Of a DNA stretch of 64,000 nucleotides, positions 56,874 to 64,000 are shown piece after piece. The stretch is taken from contig NZ_BAAAOH010000001.1 of the NCBI RefSeq assembly GCF_039530225.1, forward strand, positions 3,038,001 to 3,102,000. Direction: 5' to 3'. This stretch comes from Microbacterium pumilum. Its GTDB lineage: Bacteria > Actinomycetota > Actinomycetes > Actinomycetales > Microbacteriaceae. The position numbers and the translations under genes are program-made. Below the pieces are notes generated by a model. The model ran no database searches, was not told where the DNA came from, and was given only the letters and a program-made list of their open reading frames with translations. Numbering within the stretch: the stretch's first letter is position 1; each line of letters opens with the position of its first letter.

Positions 56874-59561
56874 ATGACCGAGGCAACGCCCCGTGTTCCG
56901 AAGAAGCCGCGCCGCCGTACTGTCGAGAGCCCGAAACACGGCGCTGACTCGGACGCAACATCGCCCGCGTACCGTGACGACATGAGCGCCTCAGACGCCG
57001 CCCGGCCCCACGTGGTGGTCGTCGGCGCCGGAATGGTGGCGCATCGTTTCGCCGAGAGTCTGCTCAGTCGCGCCGACGCCGGCTGGCGCGTCACCGTCGT
57101 CGGCGAGGAGGACCGGCATCCGTACGATCGCGTCGGGCTCACCGGATTCTTCGGGGGTGCGACGCCCGCTGACCTCGAACTCGATCGGTCCGTCTTCGAT
57201 GACGAAAGAGTGAGGTTCCTCCGCGGCGACGCCGTGGCTCGCATCGACCGCGCGGCGCGGCGGGTCACGACCAGGCGGGGGCTCAGTGTCGCCTACGACC
57301 GTCTGGTGCTCGCCACCGGCTCGTATGCAGCCCGCCTCGCCGTCGACGGATTCGGTCTCGACGGCTGCTTCGTGTATCGCACCCTCGACGACGTCGAGCG
57401 CCTCCGTGAGTTCGTCGCGGCCCGCGCCGCGGAGCTGGGGCGACCGCTCACCGGGACGGTGATCGGCGGTGGGCTCCTCGGCCTCGAAGCTGCCGGCGCC
57501 CTGCAGGGACTCGAGGTCGCGTGCACGGTGGTGCAGTCTTCCGACCGGCTCATGTCGGCGCAGCTCGACCTGAGCGGTGCGAATGCTCTCAAGCGTCTGA
57601 TCGAGGCCCGCGGCATCCGGGTCCGAACGGGAACGAGCACGACGAGACTCGATCCGGACCGGTCGGGACAGGTCGCGGGCCTCGAATTCCGCGACGGGTC
57701 TTACGAAGGCACCGATGTCGTCGTCTTCACCGTCGGCGTACGTCCGCGTGACGAACTCGCCCGCACGGCCGAGATCGAGGTCCACCCTCGCGGCGGCGTG
57801 CTGATAGATGCGGGCTGCACGACATCGGATCCCCGGATCATGGCGATCGGCGAGGTCGCCAACTTCGACGACCTCTGCGTCGGCCTCGTCGCTCCCGGCT
57901 ACGCGATGGCCGAGGTTGCGGCGACGCGGCTCCTCGGCGGCGAGGCGTCCTTCCCCGGCTACGATCTGTCGACCAAGCTCAAGCTTTCGGGCGTGGATGT
58001 GGCGAGCTTCGGCGATGCGTTCGCAACGACGCCCGGCGCGCTCGATGTCGTGTACGCCGACCCGGTCGCGGGCGTGTACAAGAAGCTGGTGCTCTCGGAC
58101 GACGCCAAGACCCTCCTGGGCGGAATCCTCGTGGGCGACGCGTCGGCCTACGGCTCGCTCCGTCCGCTCGTGGGCGGTGCACTCGGTGGCGACCCCGCGG
58201 CATACCTCATGCCCGATGGGGGCGTCACGGCACCGACCGGCGATCTTCCCGATGACGCACTCGTGTGCTCGTGCAACAGCGTGACGGCGGGCACCATCCG
58301 CCACGCGGTCCACGAAGAGGGGTGTGCTGACGTCGCAGCCGTCAAGTCGTGCACGAAGGCCGGCGCGGCCTGCGGCTCATGCGTGATGATGGTCAAGAAG
58401 ATCGTCGGCACGGAGCTTGCGAAGTCCGGTGCGGCACTGAGCAATGCGCTGTGCGAGCACTTCGACATGTCGCGGCGCCAGCTGTTCGACGCGGTCCGCG
58501 TGTCGGGGCTCACGACCTTCACCACGGTCATCGAGCGATTCGGAACCGGGCGCGGCTGCGATATCTGCAAGCCCGCGCTTGCCAGCATCCTGTCGACGCT
58601 GGTGGGCGCGCACGTGCTGGACGGCGAGAACGCGACGCTGCAGGACACGAACGACCACGTGATGGCCAACCTGCAGAAGGACGGCAGCTACTCTGTCGTT
58701 CCGCGCATCCCGGGCGGCGAAGTGACGCCAGAAGGTCTGCTGGCGATCGGGCAGGTGGCGAAGGACTTCGCCCTGTACACCAAGATCACCGGCGGGCAGC
58801 GGATCGACATGTTCGGTGCGCGCCTGGAGCAGCTGCCCGAGATCTGGCAACGCCTCGTCGAGGCCGGGTTCGAGTCCGGTCATGCGTACGGCAAGTCGCT
58901 GCGTACCGTGAAGTCGTGCGTCGGGTCGACGTGGTGCCGATACGGCGTGCAGGATTCGGTGGGCATGGCGGTCGAGCTCGAGCTGCGCTACCGCGGGCTG
59001 CGGTCGCCGCACAAGCTCAAGCTCGGAGTGTCGGGCTGTGCCCGTGAGTGCGCCGAGGCGCGCGGCAAGGATGTCGGGGTCATCGCCACTGAAGCGGGCT
59101 GGAACATGTACGTCGGGGGCAACGGCGGGTTCACGCCCCGGCACGCGGTGCTGCTCGCCGAGGGGCTGAGCGACGCGGAGCTGCTCACTGCCATCGACCG
59201 GTTCCTGATGTACTACATCTTCACGGCCGACCGTCTGCAGCGCACGGCACCCTGGTTCGAAGACCTCGAGGGCGGCATCGAAGGACTCAGGGCGGTCATC
59301 TTCGACGACAGCCTCGGCATCTGCGCAGACCTCGACGCCGCGATGGCGACCCATGTCGGCTCCTATCAGGACGAGTGGAAGGCGACTCTGGACGACCCCG
59401 AGAAGCTCCGTCGCTTCGCGTCCTTCGTGAACGCGCCGACGACCCCCGACCCGTCCCTCGCCTACGTCGGAGAACGCGGCCAGCCCCGTCCGGCGACCGA
59501 TTCCGAGCGCTCCGATGCGGCCGTGCTCATCGCGGGGACAACCCTGGAGGTGCGCAGATGA
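56874..59561 (+). CDS. nirB: Assimilatory nitrite reductase (NADH) large subunit
   Basis: NirB reduces nitrite to ammonia with NADH, FAD, Fe-S and siroheme. In 895 residues: FAD/NAD domain from about 43 (HVVVVGAGMVAHRF), BFD-like [2Fe-2S] parts with CSCNSVTAG near 464 and CGSC, GCDICKPALAS near 560, then siroheme/[4Fe-4S] motifs SCVGSTWCRYG near 681 and GVSGCARECAEA near 719. An N-terminal extension of ~40 basic residues is present; it is retained because AGGAG lies 5 nt before ATG 56874, whereas the internal ATG at 56982 has none. First gene of nirB-nirD-cysG-nnaR-like. Confidence 0.95.
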   Translation: MTEATPRVPKKPRRRTVESPKHGADSDATSPAYRDDMSASDAARPHVVVVGAGMVAHRFAESLLSRADAGWRVTVVGEEDRHPYDRVGLTGFFGGATPADLELDRSVFDDERVRFLRGDAVARIDRAARRVTTRRGLSVAYDRLVLATGSYAARLAVDGFGLDGCFVYRTLDDVERLREFVAARAAELGRPLTGTVIGGGLLGLEAAGALQGLEVACTVVQSSDRLMSAQLDLSGANALKRLIEARGIRVRTGTSTTRLDPDRSGQVAGLEFRDGSYEGTDVVVFTVGVRPRDELARTAEIEVHPRGGVLIDAGCTTSDPRIMAIGEVANFDDLCVGLVAPGYAMAEVAATRLLGGEASFPGYDLSTKLKLSGVDVASFGDAFATTPGALDVVYADPVAGVYKKLVLSDDAKTLLGGILVGDASAYGSLRPLVGGALGGDPAAYLMPDGGVTAPTGDLPDDALVCSCNSVTAGTIRHAVHEEGCADVAAVKSCTKAGAACGSCVMMVKKIVGTELAKSGAALSNALCEHFDMSRRQLFDAVRVSGLTTFTTVIERFGTGRGCDICKPALASILSTLVGAHVLDGENATLQDTNDHVMANLQKDGSYSVVPRIPGGEVTPEGLLAIGQVAKDFALYTKITGGQRIDMFGARLEQLPEIWQRLVEAGFESGHAYGKSLRTVKSCVGSTWCRYGVQDSVGMAVELELRYRGLRSPHKLKLGVSGCARECAEARGKDVGVIATEAGWNMYVGGNGGFTPRHAVLLAEGLSDAELLTAIDRFLMYYIFTADRLQRTAPWFEDLEGGIEGLRAVIFDDSLGICADLDAAMATHVGSYQDEWKATLDDPEKLRRFASFVNAPTTPDPSLAYVGERGQPRPATDSERSDAAVLIAGTTLEVRR

Positions 59562-59944
59562 CCATTGTCGATCGCGCCCCCACCGAGGCCCTCCGGCTGC
59601 CGACGGGCTGGGTGCGCGTGTGCGCAGTCGCCGATCTCGAGGTGGAGCGAGGCCGGGCGGCTCTCCTCGGTGCCACGCAACTCGCACTCTTCCTGCTCCA
59701 CAGCGGTCGAATTCACGCCGTGTCGAATCTCGACCCCTACAGCGGTGCGCACGTGATCTCACGCGGCATCGTCGGCACACGGCAGGACGCACCGACGGTC
59801 GCCTCGCCGATGTACAAGCAGGTCTTCGACCTCCGCACGGGACTCTGTCTCGACACCCAGGGCAAAGAGCCCAAGAGCCTCGAGGTCTGGCCCGCGACAG
59901 TCGCCGACGACCAGGTCTACGTGCGCTGGGAGGGCGACTCATGA
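59558..59944 (+). CDS. nirD: Nitrite reductase (NADH) small subunit
   Basis: A 128-residue Rieske-fold protein lacking the Cys/His ligands, as usual in NirD; it is needed for activity of NirB. WVRVCAVADLEVERGRAALL at the start and SPMYKQVFDLRTGLCLDTQ in the middle mark the family. ATGA overlaps with nirB (59558-59561) and with the next gene (59941-59944) show tight coupling. Confidence 0.93.
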   Translation: MTIVDRAPTEALRLPTGWVRVCAVADLEVERGRAALLGATQLALFLLHSGRIHAVSNLDPYSGAHVISRGIVGTRQDAPTVASPMYKQVFDLRTGLCLDTQGKEPKSLEVWPATVADDQVYVRWEGDS

Positions 59945-61173
59945 CGACGATGCTCGGAGTCTCGCTCACCGGACGCACCGTGGTGATGGTGGGCGGTGGC
60001 GACGTCACAGCCCGTCGTCTCGAACGCTTCCTGAGCGAGGGCGCTCTGGTGCGCCTCATCGCGCCCGAGCTGTCGGGTGCGGTCGCAGCCTTGGTCGATG
60101 CGCAGCGCGTGGAGTGGATCCCGCGGCGTGCGCGGCGGAGCGATCTCGCGGGCGCATGGCTCGTCCACACCGCGACAGGCGACCCGCGAGTCGACACCGA
60201 CATCGCCGCAGCGTGCGAGCGTAGACGCATCCTGTGCGTGAACGCGTCGGACGGCGCGCACGGCTCGGCGCGGCTTGCGGCCGAGACGCACGCCGGCGAT
60301 GTGGTGGTCGGCGTCGTCTCGGATGCCGGAGTCGACCCACGCCGCGCAGGACGCCTGCGTGACGCCGTCGCCGCATTGATCCGCGACGGCTCTCTGCCGC
60401 TTCGCCGCCAGCGGCCCACACGCTCCGGTCGCGTCGATCTGGTCGGCGGCGGACCGGGGCCTTCCGATCTCATCACGGTGCGGGGGCGGCGCCTCCTGGC
60501 CGAGGCCGACGTCGTGATCGCCGACCGGCTCGGACCGACAGACGTCTTGTCGGAGCTGGATCCCGACGTCGAGGTGATCGATGTCGGAAAACGCCCAGGA
60601 CATCATCCCGTTCCGCAGGATGAGATCAACGCGCTGCTCGTCGCACACGCGCAGGCGGGACGACGGGTGGTCCGGCTCAAGGGCGGCGATCCGTTCGTCT
60701 ATGGCCGCGGCGGCGAAGAGGTCGCGGCCTGCCTGGCGGCGGGTGTGCCGGTCGAGGTCGTGCCCGGCCTCACGAGCGTCGTCTCGGTGCCCCAGGCGGC
60801 CGGCATCCCGATCACACACCGCGGCAGCGCGGCATCCGTGCACGTGGTCAACGGTCAGGCGGACACATCGGAGTCCACACTCGCGGCGCTCGCCGACGAC
60901 ACCGTCACCACCGTGGTCCTGATGGGTGTGGCGGGGCTCCCCCGTCTCATGGCAGCGGCCGCCGCCGCGGGCGTGCCCGCCGACCGCCCGGTGGCGATCA
61001 TCGAGCGCGGACACACTCCCGACCAGCGGACGACCTGGACGACCATCGCGGCTGCCGTCGATGATGCGACGGCAGCCGGGGTTCGCAATCCGGCGGTGAT
61101 CGTGATCGGAGAGGTCGCGCGCGCGGGACTGCTGCTGCCGGACCGAGAGATGGCAGGTGATCGCAGGCATTGA
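59941..61173 (+). CDS. cysG: Siroheme synthase-type uroporphyrinogen-III C-methyltransferase with N-terminal dehydrogenase-like domain
   Basis: 410 residues: an N-terminal Rossmann domain (VVMVGGGDVTARRLERFL; to about 155) like Met8/CysG precorrin-2 dehydrogenase/ferrochelatase and a C-terminal SUMT domain from about 162 (VDLVGGGPGPSDLITVRGRRLL, PFVYGRGGEEV, GLTSVVSVPQAAGIPITHRG). Makes siroheme for NirB. The Rossmann part appears shorter than in E. coli CysG (about 155 vs ~215 residues), so the helical dimer/chelatase extension may be reduced. The upstream open frame is discarded; ATG overlaps nirD. Confidence 0.88.
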   Translation: MTTMLGVSLTGRTVVMVGGGDVTARRLERFLSEGALVRLIAPELSGAVAALVDAQRVEWIPRRARRSDLAGAWLVHTATGDPRVDTDIAAACERRRILCVNASDGAHGSARLAAETHAGDVVVGVVSDAGVDPRRAGRLRDAVAALIRDGSLPLRRQRPTRSGRVDLVGGGPGPSDLITVRGRRLLAEADVVIADRLGPTDVLSELDPDVEVIDVGKRPGHHPVPQDEINALLVAHAQAGRRVVRLKGGDPFVYGRGGEEVAACLAAGVPVEVVPGLTSVVSVPQAAGIPITHRGSAASVHVVNGQADTSESTLAALADDTVTTVVLMGVAGLPRLMAAAAAAGVPADRPVAIIERGHTPDQRTTWTTIAAAVDDATAAGVRNPAVIVIGEVARAGLLLPDREMAGDRRH

Positions 61174-62318
61174 CCAGCCCTTCCCGCCCCACCCTGTCGG
61201 CCGCTCTCGAGGGCTGCACGATCGTCATCGCCGTCGATCGCCGCTCCACCGAGCTTGCGGCCGCGCTCGAGCGGCACGGCGCGCATGTGCGCCCGGCTCC
61301 GGCACTGACGATCGTGCCGCACATCGACGACGAGGCTCTCATCGCCTGCACACGCGAGCTCATCGCGCATCCTCCCGACGTCGTCGTGGCCACCACCGGC
61401 GTCGGCTTTCGGGGCTGGATGGAGGCTGCGGACGAGGCCGGGCTCCTCGACGAGCTCCACGCAGCGCTCTCGCGCACTCAGATCGTCGCCCGCGGGCCCA
61501 AGGCGCGCGGCGCGATTCAGCAGGCAGGGCTCACGGCGGATTGGGTCGCCGAGTCCGAAACCTCCACGGAGCTCGGCGAGTATCTGCTCGCGCAGGACGT
61601 GAGCGGCCGTCGGATCGCCGTCCAGCATCACGGCTCAGGGGCGGATGGTCTGGACCAGCTGTTCCAGGCGAGCGGAGCGGATGTGGTGAGCCTCACGGTG
61701 TACCGATGGGGCCCGCCACCGGACGAAGCCATTCTCCGGCGGTCGGTCGCCGCGACCGCTGCGGGCGAGATCGATGCCGTGCTGTTCACGTCCGCACCGG
61801 GCGCGGCGGAGTGGCTCGCGGCCGCGCGGCGCGAGAACGTGCTGGACGATATCCTCGGGCTTGCGCGCTCAGGCCGCGTATTGATGGCGGCCGTAGGGCC
61901 CATCACTGCAGGACCCCTCGAGCGGCTCGGCCTCTCGCCGCTGTATGCCGAACGCGGACGCCTCGGATCGCTCGTGCGCGCCGTCGTCACCCACTTCGGC
62001 GGTGGTCACGCACCGTCGCTCGAGACAGCCGCGGGTCGCCTCGAACTGCGCAGCACCGGCGCGGTGCTCGACGGCTCACACATCCCGTTGTCACGCACGG
62101 GCGTCGACCTCCTCGCCGCGCTCTTCGATGCCGCCGGCGGGGTCGTCTCGCGGACCCGCCTGCAGAGCACGCTGCCGCGTTCGGGCGAGAACACCCATGC
62201 GATCGAGATGGCGGTCGCCCGCGTGCGTGAGGCGATCGGCGCGCCGGAGCTCATCAAGACCGTTGTGAAGCGCGGGTATCGCCTGAACGTGATCGAGCCG
62301 GCCGACGCAGCGGTCTGA
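61170..62318 (+). CDS. Uroporphyrinogen-III synthase-like/winged-helix regulator (NnaR-like)
   Basis: 382 residues. Residues 1-255 are HemD-like (TIVIAVDRRSTELAAALERHG; TTGVGFRGWMEAADEAG; HGSGADGLDQLF; LFTSAPGAAEWL), and 275-375 are an OmpR/PhoB-type winged helix (GVDLLAALFDAAGGVVSRTRLQSTL; NTHAIEMAVARVREAIG; VVKRGYRLNVI). The same architecture is NnaR, described in Streptomyces and Mycobacterium as a co-activator with GlnR of nirBD and narK. Hence a regulator is more likely than a heme enzyme. It uses a TTG start overlapping the cysG stop (TTGA). A helper role in siroheme synthesis remains possible. Confidence 0.85.
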   Translation: MTSPSRPTLSAALEGCTIVIAVDRRSTELAAALERHGAHVRPAPALTIVPHIDDEALIACTRELIAHPPDVVVATTGVGFRGWMEAADEAGLLDELHAALSRTQIVARGPKARGAIQQAGLTADWVAESETSTELGEYLLAQDVSGRRIAVQHHGSGADGLDQLFQASGADVVSLTVYRWGPPPDEAILRRSVAATAAGEIDAVLFTSAPGAAEWLAAARRENVLDDILGLARSGRVLMAAVGPITAGPLERLGLSPLYAERGRLGSLVRAVVTHFGGGHAPSLETAAGRLELRSTGAVLDGSHIPLSRTGVDLLAALFDAAGGVVSRTRLQSTLPRSGENTHAIEMAVARVREAIGAPELIKTVVKRGYRLNVIEPADAAV

Positions 62319-62327
62319 GCACCCGCT

Positions 62328-63005
62328 TCAGGGCAGCAGGTCGGGCCGGTGCAGCCTGGTGCGCTCCAGACTCTGCTCCTGTCGCCACGTGGCGATCGCA
62401 CCGTGATTGCCGCTGAGCAGGACCGGTGGCACCTCGAGGTCGCGCCAGGTGGGCGGCTTCGTATAGCTCGGATATTCCAGCAGCCCGTCTTCGTGGGACT
62501 CCTCGACGAGGCTCTCCGGATTGCCCACGACGCCAGGGACGAGCCTCGACACCGCCTCCACGATCGCCATCGCCGCGACCTCGCCCCCGTTCAGCACGTA
62601 GTCGCCGAGGCTGACGAGCCGTACCCGCCGCCGTGCCGAGAAGTGGTCCACCACCCGCTGGTCGATGCCCTCGTAGCGTCCGCACGCGAACACCAGGTGG
62701 CGCTCCTCGGCGAGTTCGCGCGCCATCCGCTGCGAGAAGGTCTCACCGGCAGGAGACGGCACGAGCAGGACCGACTCCGAGGTGAGCAGCCCGTCGAGAG
62801 CCTCACCCCATGGCTCCGGCTTCATCACCATGCCCGCCCCACCGCCGTACGGGGTGTCATCCACGGTGCGATGGCGATCGTGGGTCCAGTCGCGCAGATC
62901 ATGGACGTGCATGTCCAGGATGCCGCGGTCCCGTGCCTTGCCGATGAGCGAGACATCGAGCACATCGAAGAACGCCGGGAAGATCGTGACGATGTCGATG
63001 CGCAT
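62328..63005 (-). CDS. trmD: tRNA (guanine-37-N1)-methyltransferase
   Basis: TrmD methylates G37 with SAM. 225 residues from [16 protein letters not shown], with [52 protein letters not shown] (SAM trefoil knot) and [16 protein letters not shown] (catalytic Asp). The ATG at 63005 is favoured over 63023 by TACACT 7 nt upstream and by the family start. Usually next to rimM and rplS; here the neighbour is the nirB operon. Confidence 0.95.
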   Translation of the reverse strand: MRIDIVTIFPAFFDVLDVSLIGKARDRGILDMHVHDLRDWTHDRHRTVDDTPYGGGAGMVMKPEPWGEALDGLLTSESVLLVPSPAGETFSQRMARELAEERHLVFACGRYEGIDQRVVDHFSARRRVRLVSLGDYVLNGGEVAAMAIVEAVSRLVPGVVGNPESLVEESHEDGLLEYPSYTKPPTWRDLEVPPVLLSGNHGAIATWRQEQSLERTRLHRPDLLP

Positions 63006-63012
63006 GGGTTCG

Positions 63013-63018
63013 AGTGTA
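63013..63018 (-). promoter_or_regulatory. -10 hexamer for leaderless trmD
   Basis: TACACT on the minus strand, 7 nt before the ATG at 63005. Confidence 0.5.
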
Positions 63019-63076
63019 GGCATCCGGTCATGTTTCGGCCGTGTGACGGAGACCTAACCGACCCCCGTCTCCGCCC

Positions 63077-63140
63077 GTGACCACCCGGTGACGCAGGGTT
63101 TACGCCCAGGGGCCAGGCACCGAAACACCCCGGACATAGC
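63077..63140 (+). promoter_or_regulatory. GlnR-type operator and promoter module upstream of narK
   Basis: GTGAC (63077-63081), 6 nt, GTGAC (63088-63092), 6 nt, TTTAC (63099-63103): three 5-mers in 11-bp phase, each giving AC-n9-AC, the GlnR pattern of Actinobacteria. Then 17 nt, CGAAACACC (63121-63129), 7 nt and TAGC (63137-63140), matching the nirB module. GAGGAGG lies before the ATG at 63172. Confidence 0.65.
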
Positions 63141-63171
63141 TTCGAGCCAGGATCAGCTACGAGGAGGCGCC

Positions 63172-64000
63172 ATGAGCACGACCGTCACATCGTCCGGCAC
63201 GGATGTCGCAGCACCGGCATCCGGCGTCTCATCAGTCGTCCTGACCAGGCGACGCGGTCGCTGGGTCGACGGCTGGAATCCCGAGGACGCGCACTTCTGG
63301 GTATCCGAGGGGCGAGGCATCGCGCGCCGCAACCTCCGCTGGTCGATCTTCGCGGAGTTCCTCGGGTTCATCATCTGGCAGCTGTGGAGCATCGTCGTCG
63401 TCATGCTCCCGGCCGCGGGGTTCGAGCTGTCGAGTTCTCAGCTGTTCTGGCTCATCTCGCTGCCGAGTCTCGTCGGCGCCACCTTGCGCTTCCCCTACAC
63501 GTTCATGGTCGCGATCTTCGGCGGTCGCAACTGGACCATCATCTCAGCGGGCCTCCTGCTCGTCCCCGCGACGCTCCTCGGCATCGTCGTATCCAATCCC
63601 GACACGCCGTTCGGAGTCTTGCTGCTCGTCGCGGCGCTCGGTGGCGTCGGCGGCGGCAACTTCGCCAGTTCGATGGCGAACATCACGTACTTCTTCCCGC
63701 AGAAGGAGAAGGGCTGGGCGCTGGGCCTCAACGCCGCGGGCGGAAACCTCGGCACCGCGGTGGCTCAGTTCGCGGTCCCGATCGTCGTGACGATCGGCGC
63801 GGGCGCAACCCTCAACATCGCGCTGGCTGGCTGGATGTGGATCCCGCTGATCCTCGTCGCGATGTGGGGTGCCTGGCGTTACATGGACAACCTCTCCTCA
63901 GCCAAGGCCGATTTCGCAGGCTCTGCTGCGGCGCTGCGAGAGCCGCACCTGTGGCTGATGGCACTTCTCTACATCGGCACGTTCGGATCCTTCATCGGAT
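63172..64000 (+). CDS. narK: Nitrate/nitrite transporter NarK (3' end outside window)
   Basis: The first ~276 residues of an MFS protein of the NNP family. Basic N-terminal tail (VVLTRRRGRWVDGWNPEDAHFW) and then membrane segments from about residue 60 (SIFAEFLGFIIWQLWSIVVV). The NNP signature regions are seen: SLVGATLRFPYTFMVAIFGGRNW near 105, with the substrate-binding Arg, and GGVGGGNFASSMANITYFFP near 160, the Gly-rich nitrate signature. Strong Shine-Dalgarno GAGGAGG 4 nt upstream. Probably co-regulated with nirBD. Confidence 0.93.
   Translation, partial: MSTTVTSSGTDVAAPASGVSSVVLTRRRGRWVDGWNPEDAHFWVSEGRGIARRNLRWSIFAEFLGFIIWQLWSIVVVMLPAAGFELSSSQLFWLISLPSLVGATLRFPYTFMVAIFGGRNWTIISAGLLLVPATLLGIVVSNPDTPFGVLLLVAALGGVGGGNFASSMANITYFFPQKEKGWALGLNAAGGNLGTAVAQFAVPIVVTIGAGATLNIALAGWMWIPLILVAMWGAWRYMDNLSSAKADFAGSAAALREPHLWLMALLYIGTFGSFIG

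Overview
The window is high-GC, densely coded actinobacterial chromosome. Family-level protein features (DUF2469, DUF2017 next to ClpS, DivIVA-repeat protein beside CdsA, GatCAB operon, NirBD with a HemD-winged-helix protein) and overall style point to Microbacteriaceae, most likely Microbacterium or a close relative; this is inferred from remembered protein families, not from a search. I see no prophage, insertion sequence, CRISPR array, rRNA or defence island.

Layout. 1-8700: end of an ettA-type ABC-F gene, a lipoprotein, ssb, a MocR/YczE regulator-membrane protein pair with a clear palindromic operator, tRNA-Arg(TCT), orn, tRNA-His(GTG), a zincin-clpS-DUF2017 operon, and a P-loop kinase-like gene. 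8700-20950: dinB, gatCAB, an acyl-CoA ligase, a LuxR remnant, ligA, mnmA and a cysteine desulfurase. 21000-27400: glgX-glgE-glgB, a storage-glucan module. 27400-33800: YbbN-type co-chaperone, an unusual three-membrane-segment protein, AI-2E-type transporter, hydrolase, transglycosylase-like protein. 33200-46400: the conserved bacterial core block cdsA-frr-pyrH-tsf-rpsB, then xerC-dprA-comM-yraN and rnhB-lepB-rplS. 46560-55180: map, pyk and a trehalose operon treX-treY-treZ. 55270-64000: a SufS-like enzyme, then nitrite assimilation (nirB-nirD-cysG-nnaR-like), trmD and the start of narK.

How the parts work together. The two glucan modules should build (GlgE, GlgB), debranch (two GlgX/TreX proteins) and convert glucan to trehalose (TreY, TreZ). 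The nitrogen block imports nitrate/nitrite (NarK), reduces nitrite (NirBD), makes siroheme for NirB (CysG-type enzyme), and carries its own probable regulator (NnaR-like).

Main results of the hunt: (1) narK and nirB share a promoter module with identical internal spacing, and narK has three 11-bp-phased half-sites like GlnR boxes; (2) at least twelve genes have a TANNNT hexamer exactly 6-7 nt before the start codon, i.e. leaderless transcripts, which also fixes several starts; (3) a palindromic operator overlaps the mocR-yczE promoters; (4) a small structured repeat occurs three times, once inside the 3' end of gatA; (5) trmD and rplS, normally adjacent, are separated by about 16.6 kb of carbon and nitrogen metabolism. 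Nothing here is clearly a wholly new system; the shared nitrogen promoter module is the best candidate for new detail.
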